Positions 10,812-20,240 are shown, counted from the stretch's first letter. The stretch is 64,000 bases of DNA from Heliopora coerulea (GCA_030142905.1 JASJOG010000050.1:1215001-1279000), one strand, 5' to 3'. Numbers and translations: made by a program. Notes: a model not told the origin generated them from the sequence alone.

Positions 10812-13800
10812 AAGACAGATACACAATGCGAAAATTTTTCTCCCTAGTCACCACGCGTGTAACAGGACTCCACGCACGTCGAGATTAGTACCCTCGCACC
10901 GCGCTTCGCGTGGTGGGCGAGGGGATGACTACTGAAAATGCGTTTGCCGTTTCTTCAGGTAACCCGATTTAGGCTGACTCTTGTCGGAAACTTTTCAAAT
11001 CTTGCCCCCCTCCAGAAATTGTTATATACGCCGCTGCATCACGGCCATATTTTACGGAATATCTCAAACCCAATGATCCTCTGAGATTTGTAAAAGTGAA
11101 AAAAACCCAAAAAACCGTCGTGCTGTCAGCAGCACTGAAGAATTTTCAACAGTATTTCAAGTAAAACAACAAATGATCAAGACCTTCTCGTTGTCCTCGG
11201 TGTGATTGCTCAAAATACCACCATCTGAACAAATTTAGTTTTGTAGACTGGCCAACAAAAACTTTTAAACGAACACGGAATTGCCCGATCGGAACAATCT
11301 GTCGGTCGACAACATGAGATAGTTGGAATTCAGCGTGAATAATTGTTTGGTTTATAGTGGCATTTACTGTAAACAAACTCCCGGTTGTAAATCGGATTAC
11401 CAATTGCTGCCGTTTTGGCCGAGGTAGTAATGGAATATATCGTAGATAAAGCCCTATCTCCAGCGCCACATCCTACTAAATGCTAGTTTGGATATGTGGG
11501 CGACAGCCAATCCGGGTTACACCTTGGTCATAGGAACCAATAATATTCCGCTCAAATTCAAATTCAATTGATTCTTACGTTATGTTAACCGTCGAGGTAG
11601 AAAAGGATGTGCTTTCCTTCTTCTTGCGTTTACTACAAGATAAGAAAATGGTCCGACAAAAGTATCAGTTCATTACCTGAACTTTTGATCGTTGCACTCA
11701 ACACAACATAATTAAATGATCTCTTATGTTTAACGTTGTTTGATAGTGCAAGAAGGATACTTTTCGTTCAACAAGATCAGTGACATGAACTAAAGTTAAA
11801 TACATCAACCTTGCACTAAGAGCCAATGAATATCGAGATCATTTCCTCAAAAGTTGCTCTTGTCAACAAAAACATCCTCGAACCAATTACAATGACGGTC
11901 GAGCCGTAGGTACATTGTCTTATATATAAAGTCAATTGGAAAGAAAATTGGAAGGGTTCTACGAAATCAATGGCGTTAGAACTGTATACAAACTTATAAA
12001 AACAACATGATCGATATTAAAAAGAAACCCAAAAACCAGCCCAACGAAGATTGTACCACTATGGCTTTTTCTAAATTCAACTGATTGATGTTGTGTCTAC
12101 GTTGGCCGAACCAGAATTGAAAAGTAGGAATAAAAAACACAAAAGAACAAATCCGAACATGAATAAAAATTTCCTGTTTGAACACGATGAGATTCTTGAT
12201 GGTTGTAAGCAATAATATAAGTGATTATTTCTGGAAGTTTACTCTACTCGGAAGTCGGAACCCTTTATTCATTCATGAACATTGTTACGGATTGCGTAGC
12301 AAGAAAACATTTATTTACGCGGAAACATTAAGATATAGGTATAATATATCTTACAAGACCAAGATTTATCTTCCTGGGCACAAAAATCCTCTTGATATTT
12401 GAACCTAAAAGAATGGTAAAAATCCAGCCAAATCTGTCTTCAGATTATATAGCCTTGATACCACAAAACTCCAGTGACAACTTCTTGAACAGCAAATAAG
12501 ACCACTAGCACAATCAAGAGCGAACTACTTGCAAGAATCGTAATATTATACAGTTCTGAAAGTGGGTATGTCTTTTTATATACTGTACTATATCCTACTT
12601 TTAGTAACTTTACGTCACGTGTAATTGTTTCCATAATTATCTTAATCTGCTTAGTCATGTAATTGTAGACTTTGGCTGAATGTATCAGTCACCATTTCTG
12701 GTTTAGAATCTAAATGTTCTACAATGCAGCTAGTTTTATTAAATGACATAACTACTATTTAAGTAATTGGTAATATTTCATATTTACGGTTATATTCGAT
12801 CATTCGTCCAGAATTTTCTACGTTAACGAAACTCGATTTTTGGAGAAGTTTCCATGCACTCGTAATTCAAACAACCCTTCCTTCTGTTTACACCTTTGTA
12901 TTTGATTCTTGATCCCACTTATTCTTGGTTACATTCAAATATTTCTCGTTTTGTCAGAACGTTTTTACCATTGCATTTTAATACGATTTTTTATTTTAAG
13001 GCACTAACTTTTAGGGGCCCAAAAGATATTTAAGCCTATCCAAATTGATGTTGAAAGACCAGTGGATCCTTGTTCTGCCCCATCATTTCTAACACCCCTG
13101 GTTAACATCCTGTTACTCATTTTCGTGGGAAAAACGCAATGTCTTATTTGCAACTCCCTGTGCCTTCGTATTGGACTAAACACATTCATTTTAATTACCA
13201 TCCCTTTGCACTTCTGAGGGTATAAGGAATTAATCAAACAACCACTCTTAACTTAGGCCATCTTGTCAGTTGGATCACCTAGATTTAAAACTTATATATT
13301 GGTTGCGTGCTCCATATATCCCCAGAACGTTTCTCCCGTGACCAAGATACCACTTGCAGATTTTGCCTGGACTCAAAAAAGCATTTTCAGAACAATAAAT
13401 GATCATATAAACTCTAATATACTTGTACCAAAAAGTCTTTCCTTCGTTTCTGATATTTGAATTACTTCTTCATTGTAGATGTCGATCATTTGTGGGTAAG
13501 CAAGGTGGCAAGCAATTATTAATTCTCGGAAGTGGATGCGGTAGTCTTGCCACGGTTCTTCATGAGATAATGCATGCCATTGGATTTCTACATGAGCAAA
13601 GCAGACCTGATCGAAATTCACATGTTGATGTACTCTATGAAAATATACAACCTGGTCAGTAATGAATGGCATATATCATTTGTCGCCCATAGAATCTGAT
13701 ATCCAGAATATATGTTTCCAATTTTTCTGTTCGTTGAACTACAGGTTTAGGTTTTTTCAACTTCTCCAATATTTTTTATCATGTCCAACTGGTCTGAATT

Positions 13801-16800
13801 GTTTGATCTAGTTAACCCTCCAAAGTGGTCTTTTGTGATTGCATCACAGTTTGCATGGTTTAGTGTGGTTTACGAGCACTAATACTTTTATTCTCAGAAG
13901 TTTGGGTTGGATTCACAATTTCAAATTAAAAAGAATCATTTTTTGACTAAACAGTTATTTTAGCTCAGAAAAATCTCATGCAGCTTTACGAAAATATACA
14001 AATTGTTTGAAAAAAAAAATTGAGAGTTTTCAGTTGACGTCATTATCGCCATATTTACTTAAGTGGACAAAATATTTTGTCATTACCATGTTTAGTTAGA
14101 TACACCAACATGCCCGTGGTGCTCTACCATTTTAACCTCTGTGGTCTGCGTGAAAACGTTCCTTAAAGTATTTAGAAATTAAAATGGAAATTTAATTTAC
14201 CTGGTTTTTATAATGCTAAAATTCGTTATTCTGCAACAAACATGCATTAAGGTACAAAGCAGTTTGGAAATCATAAACTAAGTTATTTGCACTCCAAACG
14301 TCCCAGAAGGGTGACGTTAAATTCATCATGACCATCTGTTGCGTCACGTACTTGGCATGTAATAATTATATTACTGTAATAATAATACGTATGTGCAGAG
14401 CCGTACCTAGGTGGTAATTCGCCCGAGGCAAATTCTGTTGAAAGTACCCCCTCGGCCCTCTCTAATATACCTCAAGTTCTTTATATTATAATAACTGTAT
14501 ACAGATATTTACGGTATACAACTATGCAAGGTGCTTCTGTAAAAAAAAGTATTTTTAGTGCTTTGTTTTTTGTTTGTTTTTTTGTTACTAAAAATGAAAT
14601 TGAAAAATTAAAATAGGCGCTTCCGAGCTTTTGACAAGTGCAAAGTCGCCCCCCTCCTGGTACGGCACTGCATATGCTATAAGAAACAAAAACTATTACG
14701 ACAAAACAAAGGCCTATGCTCCAAGACGTCATTCTTTAGGTAACTGTATTGTACCAATTTATAGAACTGGTTCCAATTGATTTTTTTCTCTATAGGTATG
14801 GAAAATCAGTTTCGTAGTTACCAAAGCAATTTGGTCAATGTGGCTGGAGAGCCATATGATTTTAATTCTTTGATGCATTACAAGAATAGGGAATTTTCAA
14901 AGAATGGTCTCAGCACGATAGAAGCAAAAGGACAACCGTTGGCAATACTTGGAAATGACAAATTTTTCTCCAAAACTGATGTTCTTCAAATCAACAAGAT
15001 ATATAATTGCCCAAGCCGTTATAAGCAAAGTAAGACTGTTGTCTCGTGTTTAGCAAAACATTGAAACAAGAAAAAGTAAATGGCTAAATGTGATATGTGT
15101 ATACGGATATACAGACGATGAATGTCAATTGTATGACTTCTTGGCTCGAATTGGATAGATATGGATGCTTTCTATTTTTTTATATTGAAATTAATGAGGT
15201 CTTCAGTAGTGGGCATTATTGTATGTGATTAGAATAAGGTTATAAAATAAAGGCGCTTAGTAAATCTGACTGTAGAAGAAGAATCGTAATCATAACTTAT
15301 GTGTAAAATTATGCTATTTCAATTGCCACAATGGTAACGATAGAGTTGGGACTTCGAAATATTTTCACAATTATCACAGTTAGAACTCATTATCTTCGGT
15401 TTCCTTTAGTGACATTTTTCTCGAATTTTTTGTCAGGAAAGATATTTTACTGAATAGCAAAATAGAAAATATGAAGGAAGGTTTTCTAAACAGATTTTAT
15501 GAATAAAAATCGTCGAATCAACAACTTCTGTCTTATGAAAAGCTGAAAATTTATTATATTGTTACGTTTACTCTGTTTACGTTGTCGACCAAGTTTTAAA
15601 GAAATTTACCGAAGCAAAAATCAAAAAACTTAATATTTAGAATAACTCGGGCGCTGCCGTCGCGAAAGAACAAACTGCACAAGATCAGTATCTTGCATGC
15701 GTTCTACGCCATATTTAGTTACCCAATATAGCATTAAAATCACCCTTGAGTGCCAACTTCAGCAGTTTTTAAATGATCACCATTCTCCCTGGGGTAGATA
15801 CAAATAACTCCTTCCTCTCACTGAACAATTTCGAAACATTTTTTTAAGTGTAAACATGGCTCGAAATATAGTCCAAGTAAATATTTAAGGGGACTGGATG
15901 ACAAAATTAAGAGCATCAATTCTGCCTCTACTAAACTTGGCATAATTTCATAGTTCGCATAAACAAAAAATTGTCGATTTTCTGTTTATCATACGAGTCA
16001 CGACCTTTACGAAAAGGGCATTGAAAAGTACGGTATCAAACAATGTTTGTTACCCACAACAACAATGCTATTTTTGAGTGTGCTACAGTTTTGGCATAAA
16101 ACATTTGATTATTTGAAAATTATTGTTATAACATCTTGTATCTAGATTGATTTTGAGCAACATTCAGCACTAAGATGCAAGTGGTTTAAGAATCATGGAC
16201 AAAATCCTATGAGACGCCTTGTACAAGAACTTCGCGGTCTTTATATTATTTTAAATTTTCATTAGAAAATAAGGTGTTAAGGGTTTTATTTTTTTAACTT
16301 AAAAATTTATGTTCATAATAAAGAATGGTGTTAAATTGTTTTAGTTTCCGACTTAAATATTGACATCTACACATCCAACGAGTGGTGGTCTGGAACTGAT
16401 GCGACTGTCTATGTTGAATTGAAAAACATCAACGGTGATAACTCAGGAGAATTTAAACTTCAAGGAGAATTCGAATCAAACAGGTAAGCACGAAATAATT
16501 GAAAATACTTGGTGTTTTTATAGATTGTTACAGCATTAATTCACTCCTATTCACTCCTATATCCTCTATTTATACTTTCCATGTAGGGTTATATATAGCA
16601 CCATCATCCGATAACAAGGCCTCCAAGAGCCATCTTGAATCCCTGAATTAAAATTGTGGGCTCTTAAATACCCTTTTTCCCTCTGATACATGCGCCATTG
16701 CGTACATTGGGTCTCCGCTAACGGCCACAAGAACGTGGTGTGGGAACAAGAAACACTGGGCGAGGAAAACGGAGTTCCGGACTGTCGTTTTTGTACCGAA

Positions 16801-17507
16801 TTAGCTGCTAAATGTTTGCACAAAGATGTAACAAATGTGTCAAAAAGTAGTCATAGACATTTTTTTCCCCAATTCAGTACGAACCCTGTTTTAAAAATTA
16901 GCCTGAATACCAGACAAGAGAAGGATTCCTTGATGCTCCCTCGTGATACCACTCGATAATACATAGTGATTACAACTCGATTTTTTATTCTTAATTTTTT
17001 CCAGTCATGACCATTTCGAAAAGTTCGTCCCGAAGCTGTCTTCACTCGCTCATCTCATCGTCCGTCACGATAATACAGGCTCATTTGCGGCATGGCATCT
17101 TGACAGGGTAATGATATGAATTGTACTTTACACCTTTTGTTCTCACTTATCTATGACAATTGGTCAATCTGCAGTCTCCTCATTTGCATGATTGAAGTAA
17201 TAAATGTGTTAGATAATGTTATGTTAGTACGGTTAAAGCAATCTTGAATACTTTGAGATAATTTCATGTACAGTTGAAGTGTACAGTAGCTCCTGCTCAT
17301 GAAACGTGGCTTTGTAGCTGTATTTAGCAATGGAGGTGATATCGAAACGAAATAACGAAGCGTGATGTGTGTGACATGCCATTCGTGAAGAACTTTTATT
17401 GAAATTTTTTGCCGCAATAGGTTACCTTAAAAATCGTCGTTAAAGATCTTGATTTATATTATCAACTCAAGCAAGAAAGTGAAAGATCTCATAGGTGGCG
17501 CGGTTGA
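2912..17507 (+). CDS. Astacin (M12A) zinc metalloprotease with C-terminal PLAT domain, 5' incomplete
   Basis: Seven exons join in phase: 2912-3064, 6265-6382, 13479-13654, 14796-15029, 16345-16483, 17005-17107 and 17421-17507 (TGA). They give about 335 residues after an unseen start. Exon 1 has the propeptide aspartate-switch motif VEGD and the start of the mature protease (VKIPYTI). Exon 3 holds the zinc site HEIMHAIGFLHEQSRPDR (HExxHxxGFxHExxR, residues about 118-135). Exon 4 holds the Met-turn SLMHY, whose Tyr is the further zinc ligand of astacins. Exons 5-7 encode a PLAT/LH2 beta-sandwich (residues about 228-335; GTDATVYVEL, LIVRHDNTG, HRWRG end). The enzyme is probably secreted; PLAT would bind lipid or protein. 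The usual EGF, CUB or ShK tails are absent. The catalytic residues are intact and introns hold many repeats. The substrate is unknown. Confidence 0.9.
3065..6264 (+). other. Astacin intron 1
   Basis: This 3.2-kb intron has a GTAAGA donor and a TTTTCTCAG acceptor. It contains the 430-bp palindrome at 4286-4715. Near 3710 and 3790 there are two copies of TGGCTGAGCTCGTT, probably part of a repeat. Near 5690-5750 a C/G-tract segment resembles decayed MITE ends. No coding content was recognised. Confidence 0.6.
4286..4715. repeat. Large foldback (palindromic) element, ~215-bp arms
   Basis: The two halves are imperfect reverse complements around a centre near 4500. Matching pairs include TACACCTTTTGCTG / CAGCAAAAGGTGTA at the outer ends and CCATTAACACCATTCTACT / AGTAGAATGGTGTTAATGG near the centre. 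A nearly exact match around TTAGGGATAATAAAA also pairs. No coding capacity was seen. It is probably a non-autonomous foldback transposon. Confidence 0.8.
6265..6382 (+). CDS. Astacin gene, second visible exon
   Basis: Acceptor TTCTTTTCTCAG and donor GTAAGT flank the exon. It encodes the segment SAKQSLLREAFSSYKALTCI and then EFTERNEEKDYIEFISGSG. This is the stretch between the N-terminal strand and the zinc helix of astacins, with the first disulphide cysteine. Phase 1 in, phase 2 out. Confidence 0.88.
6774..6900 (-). repeat. tRNA-derived SINE, minus strand
   Basis: Reading -, the sequence has the tRNA-like head (GGTAGTTCAATGGTTAGAGT) and a B box, then the shared tail with TCGTTTTTCTGAGATTGGGG and ending in ACGAACGTTC. 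The B box is mutated (GGTTGGATCCC). It is the same family as the copies at 2054 and 23018. Confidence 0.65.
7508..7838. mobile_element. Non-autonomous DNA transposon (hAT-like MITE)
   Basis: The ends are inverted: CAACGGCGCACCCAGG at left and CAGTGGCGCACCCAAGG when read inward from the right. Interior G- and C-tracts lie next to both ends. No transposase and no clear target duplication were seen. The terminal CAGTGG-type sequence is common for hAT elements, hence the tentative family. Confidence 0.55.
9093..10740 (+). pseudogene. Crypton-type tyrosine recombinase relic, copy 1
   Basis: This segment matches, base for base over long stretches, 55885-57055 (+) and the reverse complement of 59300-61145. 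Broken frames give an N-terminal SAM-like half (YEPSTFTYFQRSVHRHLNTK; then VEQGKGNHPQATRKV near 10130) and the C-terminal end SDYQNVKSLDSYKSTSIQL near 10290. The latter resembles the GH..n-qsl-Y region, with the catalytic Tyr, of tyrosine recombinases. The central catalytic part is missing (between about 10205 and 10240) and stops or frameshifts occur throughout. The element is dead. The family call rests on motif recognition, not a search. Confidence 0.65.
10777..10812. repeat. TA-rich microsatellite
   Basis: A run of TA dinucleotides broken by TTTT. Confidence 0.9.
13479..13654 (+). CDS. Astacin gene, zinc-site exon
   Basis: Acceptor CTTCATTGTAG and donor GTCAGT flank the exon. It encodes CRSFVG, then the GSGCGSLATVLHEIMHAIGF stretch and HEQSRPDR. 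The three zinc histidines, the catalytic Glu and the invariant Gly are all present. Phase 2 in, phase 1 out. The donor is the only one of the set that is not GTAAGN or GTAATG. Confidence 0.95.
13655..14795 (+). other. Astacin intron 3
   Basis: The only recognisable content is the MITE at 14396-14670. The rest is AT-rich, with no gene seen. Confidence 0.6.
14396..14670. mobile_element. hAT-like MITE in intron 3
   Basis: The left end CAGAGCCGTACCTAGG matches the right end read inward, CAGTGCCGTACCAGG. Length is about 275 bp. It has no coding capacity and no clear 8-bp target duplication. Confidence 0.65.
14796..15029 (+). CDS. Astacin gene, Met-turn exon
   Basis: Acceptor TTTTCTCTATAG and donor GTAAGA flank the exon. 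It encodes the C-terminal half of the protease: EPYDFNSLMHYKNREFSKNG with the Met-turn, then a LGNDKFFSKTDVLQINKIYNC end with the final disulphide cysteine. Phase 1 in, phase 1 out. Confidence 0.94.
15030..16344 (+). other. Astacin intron 4
   Basis: No gene or clear repeat was seen. The acceptor is AAATTGTTTTAG. Confidence 0.5.
16345..16483 (+). CDS. Astacin gene, PLAT exon 1
   Basis: The exon joins in phase 1 after the last protease cysteine. It encodes LNIDIYTSNEWWSGTDATVY and then VELKNINGDNSGEFKL, the first strands of a PLAT/LH2 domain with its G-T-D-A-x-V-x-V/I signature. Donor GTAAGC; phase 2 out. Confidence 0.9.
17005..17107 (+). CDS. Astacin gene, PLAT exon 2
   Basis: Acceptor TTTTTTCCAG and donor GTAATG flank the exon. 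It encodes HDHFEKFVPKL and LIVRHDNTGSFAAWHLDR, the central PLAT strands with the conserved H/D-N-x-G turn and W. Phase 2 in, phase 0 out. The preceding intron (16484-17004) shows nothing else. Confidence 0.9.
17421..17507 (+). CDS. Astacin gene, last exon (PLAT end)
   Basis: Acceptor GCCGCAATAG opens the exon. It encodes VTLKIVVKDLDLYYQLKQES and ends in HRWRG before TGA at 17505-17507, the typical closing strands of PLAT. A possible polyadenylation signal AATAAA lies near 17669. The preceding intron (17108-17420) shows no other gene. Confidence 0.87.
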   Translation, partial: VTLKIVVKDLDLYYQLKQESERSHRWRG

Positions 17508-17685
17508 TACGACCAGTGCGACATTGATGGCTCCAATAATCTTACTATTTCAATCATTAATTCAATCCAAACATTAAAATACCATTAATATTACTGATCA
17601 GTTCCGGATTAACAGTGAGGCGCTCGAGGCACGTGCCCCAGAACCCCTACATATAAGCCCCCTCAAAAAATAAAGAAACTTATAC

Positions 17686-18045
17686 ATGAACGTACTAACA
17701 AAAGAGGAAAAAGACCATTTGACAAAATTTAATCACCATATGAGCAATTTCTACGGATTACCAAAAATGCACAAAAGCGAAGCTATTATTAGACACACAC
17801 AAGACCAAAAAACCACGTATTTGAAAATTGACCAACCAGATGACTTACCATTCAGACCAATTGTAGGAGGAACTTCAAGTCCAACAAGCCATCTCAGCAA
17901 TCTAATAGATATACTTATTAAACCATTGGTTAATTTTGGGAGAAGCAACACGAAAATAGAATCCACAATGGAAACGAGTACAAGACAAATGCCCTTTTTG
18001 GACATATTAATCCACAAAGATAATGACCGTCTTTCAACAGACATA
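17686..18045 (+). pseudogene. PLE-A reverse transcriptase, 5' part, internally deleted
   Basis: The frame reads NFYGLPKMHK, LPFRPIVGGTSSPTSHLSNL and IDILIKPL, which are conserved Penelope-like reverse transcriptase motifs. It then jumps directly to MPFLDILIHKDNDRLSTDI, a segment that normally lies after the catalytic YxDD palm. The palm and its aspartates are therefore deleted, so the copy cannot polymerise. The frame is cut at 18045 by the insertion of PLE-D and resumes at 20241 through the shared 14-bp sequence TTTCAACAGACATA. Confidence 0.85.
18032..18045 (+). repeat. Target-site duplication, left copy (PLE-D in PLE-A)
   Basis: TTTCAACAGACATA occurs here and again at 20241-20254, exactly where the PLE-A reading frame breaks and resumes. 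It is therefore the duplicated target of the insertion. Confidence 0.9.
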
Positions 18046-18150
18046 AAAACCATGAAATAAAAATGGAGTGCTGCGTAGGCAGTGTGGAAATCGAAGTGAA
18101 ATAATCAGAAAGGTTTGAGTACTGGCGAAATGTGAGAGTAGTTATCTAAC

Positions 18151-18175
18151 GTTTCGAGCGAAGGCCCTTCGTCAG
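18151..18175 (-). ncRNA. Hammerhead-like motif in PLE-D left end
   Basis: Read on -, CTGACGA, 13 bases, then GAAAC: the two core boxes of a hammerhead ribozyme, at the 3' end of the element. CGAAGG-G-CCTTCG inside forms a competing palindrome. The inverted mate is at 20162-20186. Confidence 0.55.
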
Positions 18176-18210
18176 AGAGAAAAAACATGGGAGGATCGAA
18201 AAACACGGAA

Positions 18211-18230
18211 TATATATATATATATATATA
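18211..18230. repeat. TA microsatellite
   Basis: Twenty bases of TA repeats at the junction between the PLE-D end and PLE-C. It was probably the target of the PLE-C insertion. Confidence 0.85.
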
Positions 18231-18259
18231 TCGCTTACCTCAAAAAGTCACTACAGCCT

Positions 18260-18285
18260 GTTTCATCTTGGGAAAGAATCTTCAG
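18260..18285 (-). ncRNA. Hammerhead-like motif in PLE-C left arm
   Basis: Read on -, CTGAAGA, TCTT/AAGA pairing, GAAAC. It fits CTGANGA...GAAAC with a short possible stem II. The mate is at 19083-19108 on +. Confidence 0.45.
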
Positions 18286-18317
18286 GTGACTGACTAACTT
18301 CGAAACCAGGAAGCTTT

Positions 18318-18900
18318 TTATGCGTAGGCCGGAATGTGGGCGTTAGGGCGTGGAACAATAGGGGGATTTTGTTTTTGTTTTAGGTTGTTTATGCGGAATT
18401 TGACCTTGTGTGGGCAGGTAGAAACTATTTCCGATCTTTTGTTTAGCAAGTTATTTTTATCTTTTACGTTCAAAATAGAAAATTTTTCCTCTAGACATAA
18501 ATTACATCGTTTTGATCCTCCTGAATATGAAATAGCGTGTTTTAAAATAGACCATTTTATGGTGAAATCTTGTTTGTTGTTTTTCAAATTCCAAATGTGT
18601 TTAGAAAGCTCCGTTTCATTAGAATATTTTATGTGTTGAAAAGACTTAGTGTGGTTACGATATCGCTCTTTGAATGTCTTAGATGTCATCCCTATGTAGT
18701 GTTTTGTGGTGTTCGTGTTGCATGTTGTGACTGATGCTTTGTATACTATGTCATTGGTTAAGCATTCTTTCTGAAGTGGGCATGCGTCCTTGTTCCCACA
18801 GTTGCAGTTTTCAGTGGCCTTATTCTGTGGTTTGTTTTTCCTAATTATGCGTGAGTTGTGTCGTGAGTTGTGTCGTGTGGAAAAATTTTCTATTTTGAAC
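18318..18900 (-). pseudogene. PLE-C GIY-YIG domain, 5'-truncated
   Basis: The frame (open on - from 19034 to 18318) holds a Cys cluster CNCGNKDACPLQKEC and the GIY-YIG core DIVYKASVT...TKHYIGMTSKTFKERYRNH, followed by LSKHIWNLKN and a C-terminal basic tail ending in HIPAYA. The first ~50 codons of the open frame, upstream of about 18879, are antisense to the inverted arm and are not true protein. The usual upstream reverse transcriptase is absent. In life the domain would act as the endonuclease of the retroelement. Confidence 0.8.
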
Positions 18901-19082
18901 GTAAAAGATAAAAATAACTTGCTAAACAAAAGATCGGAAATAGTTTCGGCCTGCCCACACAAGGTCAAATTCCGCATAAACAACCTAAAACAAAAACAAA
19001 ATCCCCCTATTGTTCCACGCCCTAACGCCCACATTCCGGCCTACGCATAAAAAGCTTCCTGGTTTCGAAGTTCGTCAGTCAC

Positions 19083-19108
19083 CTGAAGATTCTTTCCCAA
19101 GATGAAAC
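19083..19108 (+). ncRNA. Hammerhead-like motif in PLE-C right arm
   Basis: Inverted copy of the motif at 18260-18285: CTGAAGA at 19083 and GAAAC at 19104. Confidence 0.45.
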
Positions 19109-19205
19109 AGGCTGTAGTGACTTTTTGAGGTAAGCGATATAATCCCATTTGCTCTTTCTTTGCGTTATTGAGCCCTCTTTGCATTTCGTAAACCTAAACG
19201 TTCAC

Positions 19206-19250
19206 GTATATATATATATATATATATACATACATGTGTGTGTGTGTGTG
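19206..19250. repeat. TA / TG microsatellite
   Basis: TA repeats pass into TACATACATG and then TG repeats. It is the right-hand remainder of the PLE-D TA tract. Confidence 0.85.
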
Positions 19251-19511
19251 TGAAAATGGTCATGTGACAACAAATGGCCAATCAGAATAGAGAAATGAAA
19301 ACAAATATAACAACAAATGTCCAATCAGAATAGAAAAATGAAAACAAATGTAAATGAGATGGTGGTTCGTCACTTGCCTAAAATATCGCCGATCAGCAAA
19401 CCAGGTGGGTGTGTCAAATATAATATGGGTGAGTGAAAGCTAAACACAAATAAGCTAAGTAGCTATTGTTACGCCCATCCGTGCAAAGCAAAAACATTAG
19501 CCACAAAGCAA

Positions 19512-19914
19512 TTAAGTAAATGAAAAACGTTCGTTGAGTCCGTAAGGGTGAATGGTTCCAATTTTAAAGATGAGACGCTTTTCCTGTCTTTTGCGACTAT
19601 TATTACCGCCAAAAATTTGGGAGATGGCACAAACTTTCATGTCCGAAAGAGAATGATTGACACTATTAAAATGTCGGGCGACAGGTTTGTCGACGTCTCC
19701 ATTCCTTACGGAGCGAAGATGTTCAGCAAATCTGTCGGATAAACGTCTTCCTGTTCCTCCAACGTAGAGCAGACCACATCTGCTGCACGAAATGCAGTAA
19801 ATGAGGTTTGAGGAAACACATGTGAAACAATGTCGAATGACAAAATTAGATTTAGGTCCCGAAATGCATGTAGAGACGTTAAGAAAAGAGCACGTGTTGC
19901 AGTGGGTCCGGTCT
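19512..19914 (-). pseudogene. PLE-D GIY-YIG domain
   Basis: The - strand frame (open from 20003) has a Cys cluster (HCNTCSFLNVSTCISG), the core NLIYCISCSRCGLLYVGGTG with RRLSDRFAEHLRS, and PVARHFNSVNHSLSDMKV near the C-terminus. The YIG strand is YVG. The first ~30 codons, upstream of 19914, come from the inverted arm and are not genuine protein. It is distinct in sequence from the PLE-A, PLE-C and PLE-1 domains, so four PLE lineages are present in the window. Confidence 0.82.
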
Positions 19915-20092
19915 GGAATGGAGACGTCGACAAACCTGTCGCCCGACATTTTAATAGTGTCAATCATTCTCTTTCGGACATGAAAGTTTGTGCCATCTCC
20001 CAAATTTTTGGCGGTAATAATAGTCGCAAAGTTGTTACATTTGTTTTCATTTTTCTATTCTGATTGGCCATTTGTTGTCACATGACCATTTT

Positions 20093-20094
<2 letters not shown>

Positions 20095-20127
<33 letters not shown>
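20095..20127. repeat. TA microsatellite
   Basis: Pure TA run, the inverted counterpart of 18211-18230. Confidence 0.85.
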
Positions 20128-20129
<2 letters not shown>

Positions 20130-20161
20130 CGTGTTTTTCGATCCTCCCACGTTTTTTCTCC

Positions 20162-20186
20162 CTGACGAAGGGCCTTCGCTCGAAAC
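20162..20186 (+). ncRNA. Hammerhead-like motif in PLE-D right end
   Basis: CTGACGA at 20162 and GAAAC at 20182, the inverted mate of 18151-18175. It is almost identical, showing that the two ends derive from one sequence. Confidence 0.55.
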
Positions 20187-20240
20187 GTAAGATAACTACT
20201 TTCACATTTCGGCATAACTCAAACCTTTCTGATTATTTCA

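Larger units (their letters stand above)
8460..11036. mobile_element. Possible hAT-like element ends enclosing a Crypton relic
   Basis: CAGTGACGTATATA at 8460 and CAGCGGCGTATATA read inward from 11036 form a short inverted pair. Both are followed by G-rich tracts and TCGGAAA-type words. The 2.6 kb between them contains the Crypton copy at 9093-10740, so this could be a MITE interrupted by a Crypton. The pairing could also be two separate MITE ends. Confidence 0.35.
6383..13478 (+). other. Astacin intron 2, filled with repeats
   Basis: This 7.1-kb intron holds a SINE (6774-6900), a hAT-like MITE (7508-7838), a larger hAT-like frame (8460-11036) with a Crypton relic inside (9093-10740), and a TA microsatellite (10777-10812). 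A GC-rich hairpin lies at about 10895-10922. From 11040 to 13478 I recognise nothing. Short minus-strand frames there (11146-11469, 12440-12658, the latter hydrophobic) lack support. Confidence 0.55.
18231..19139 (-). mobile_element. PLE-C, GIY-YIG-bearing PLE with 260-bp terminal inverted repeats
   Basis: Arms 18231-18489 and 18879-19139 are near-identical reverse complements. Between and across the left arm, the - strand encodes the PLE C-terminus. The right arm is an inverted copy of that 3' end. Plus-strand sequence 19140-19205 probably extends the right copy. The element sits in the TA tract of PLE-D. Confidence 0.85.
18046..20240 (-). mobile_element. PLE-D, Penelope-like element with inverted terminal copies, inserted in PLE-A
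   Basis: The insertion is bounded by the 14-bp duplication. Its ends are inverted copies of one another: 18097-18230 against 20095-20240, 19250-19348 against 20033-20096, and 19590-19705 against 19915-20030. The sense strand is -, with the GIY-YIG domain at 19512-19914. The right end is a tail-to-tail inverted copy of its own 3' end, an arrangement known in Penelope elements. A second PLE (PLE-C, about 18231-19205) is inserted in its TA repeat. No reverse transcriptase remains. Confidence 0.85.

Noticed and set aside
12440..12658. Hydrophobic minus-strand frame as a membrane protein exon
   Set aside because: No splice-site support, conserved motif or neighbouring exon was seen; AT-rich DNA often gives such frames.
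18334..19050. Plus-strand frames at 18334-18639 and 18790-19050
   Set aside because: They are antisense or inverted-arm readings of the PLE-C minus-strand frame; the matching peptides on both strands come from the inverted repeat.
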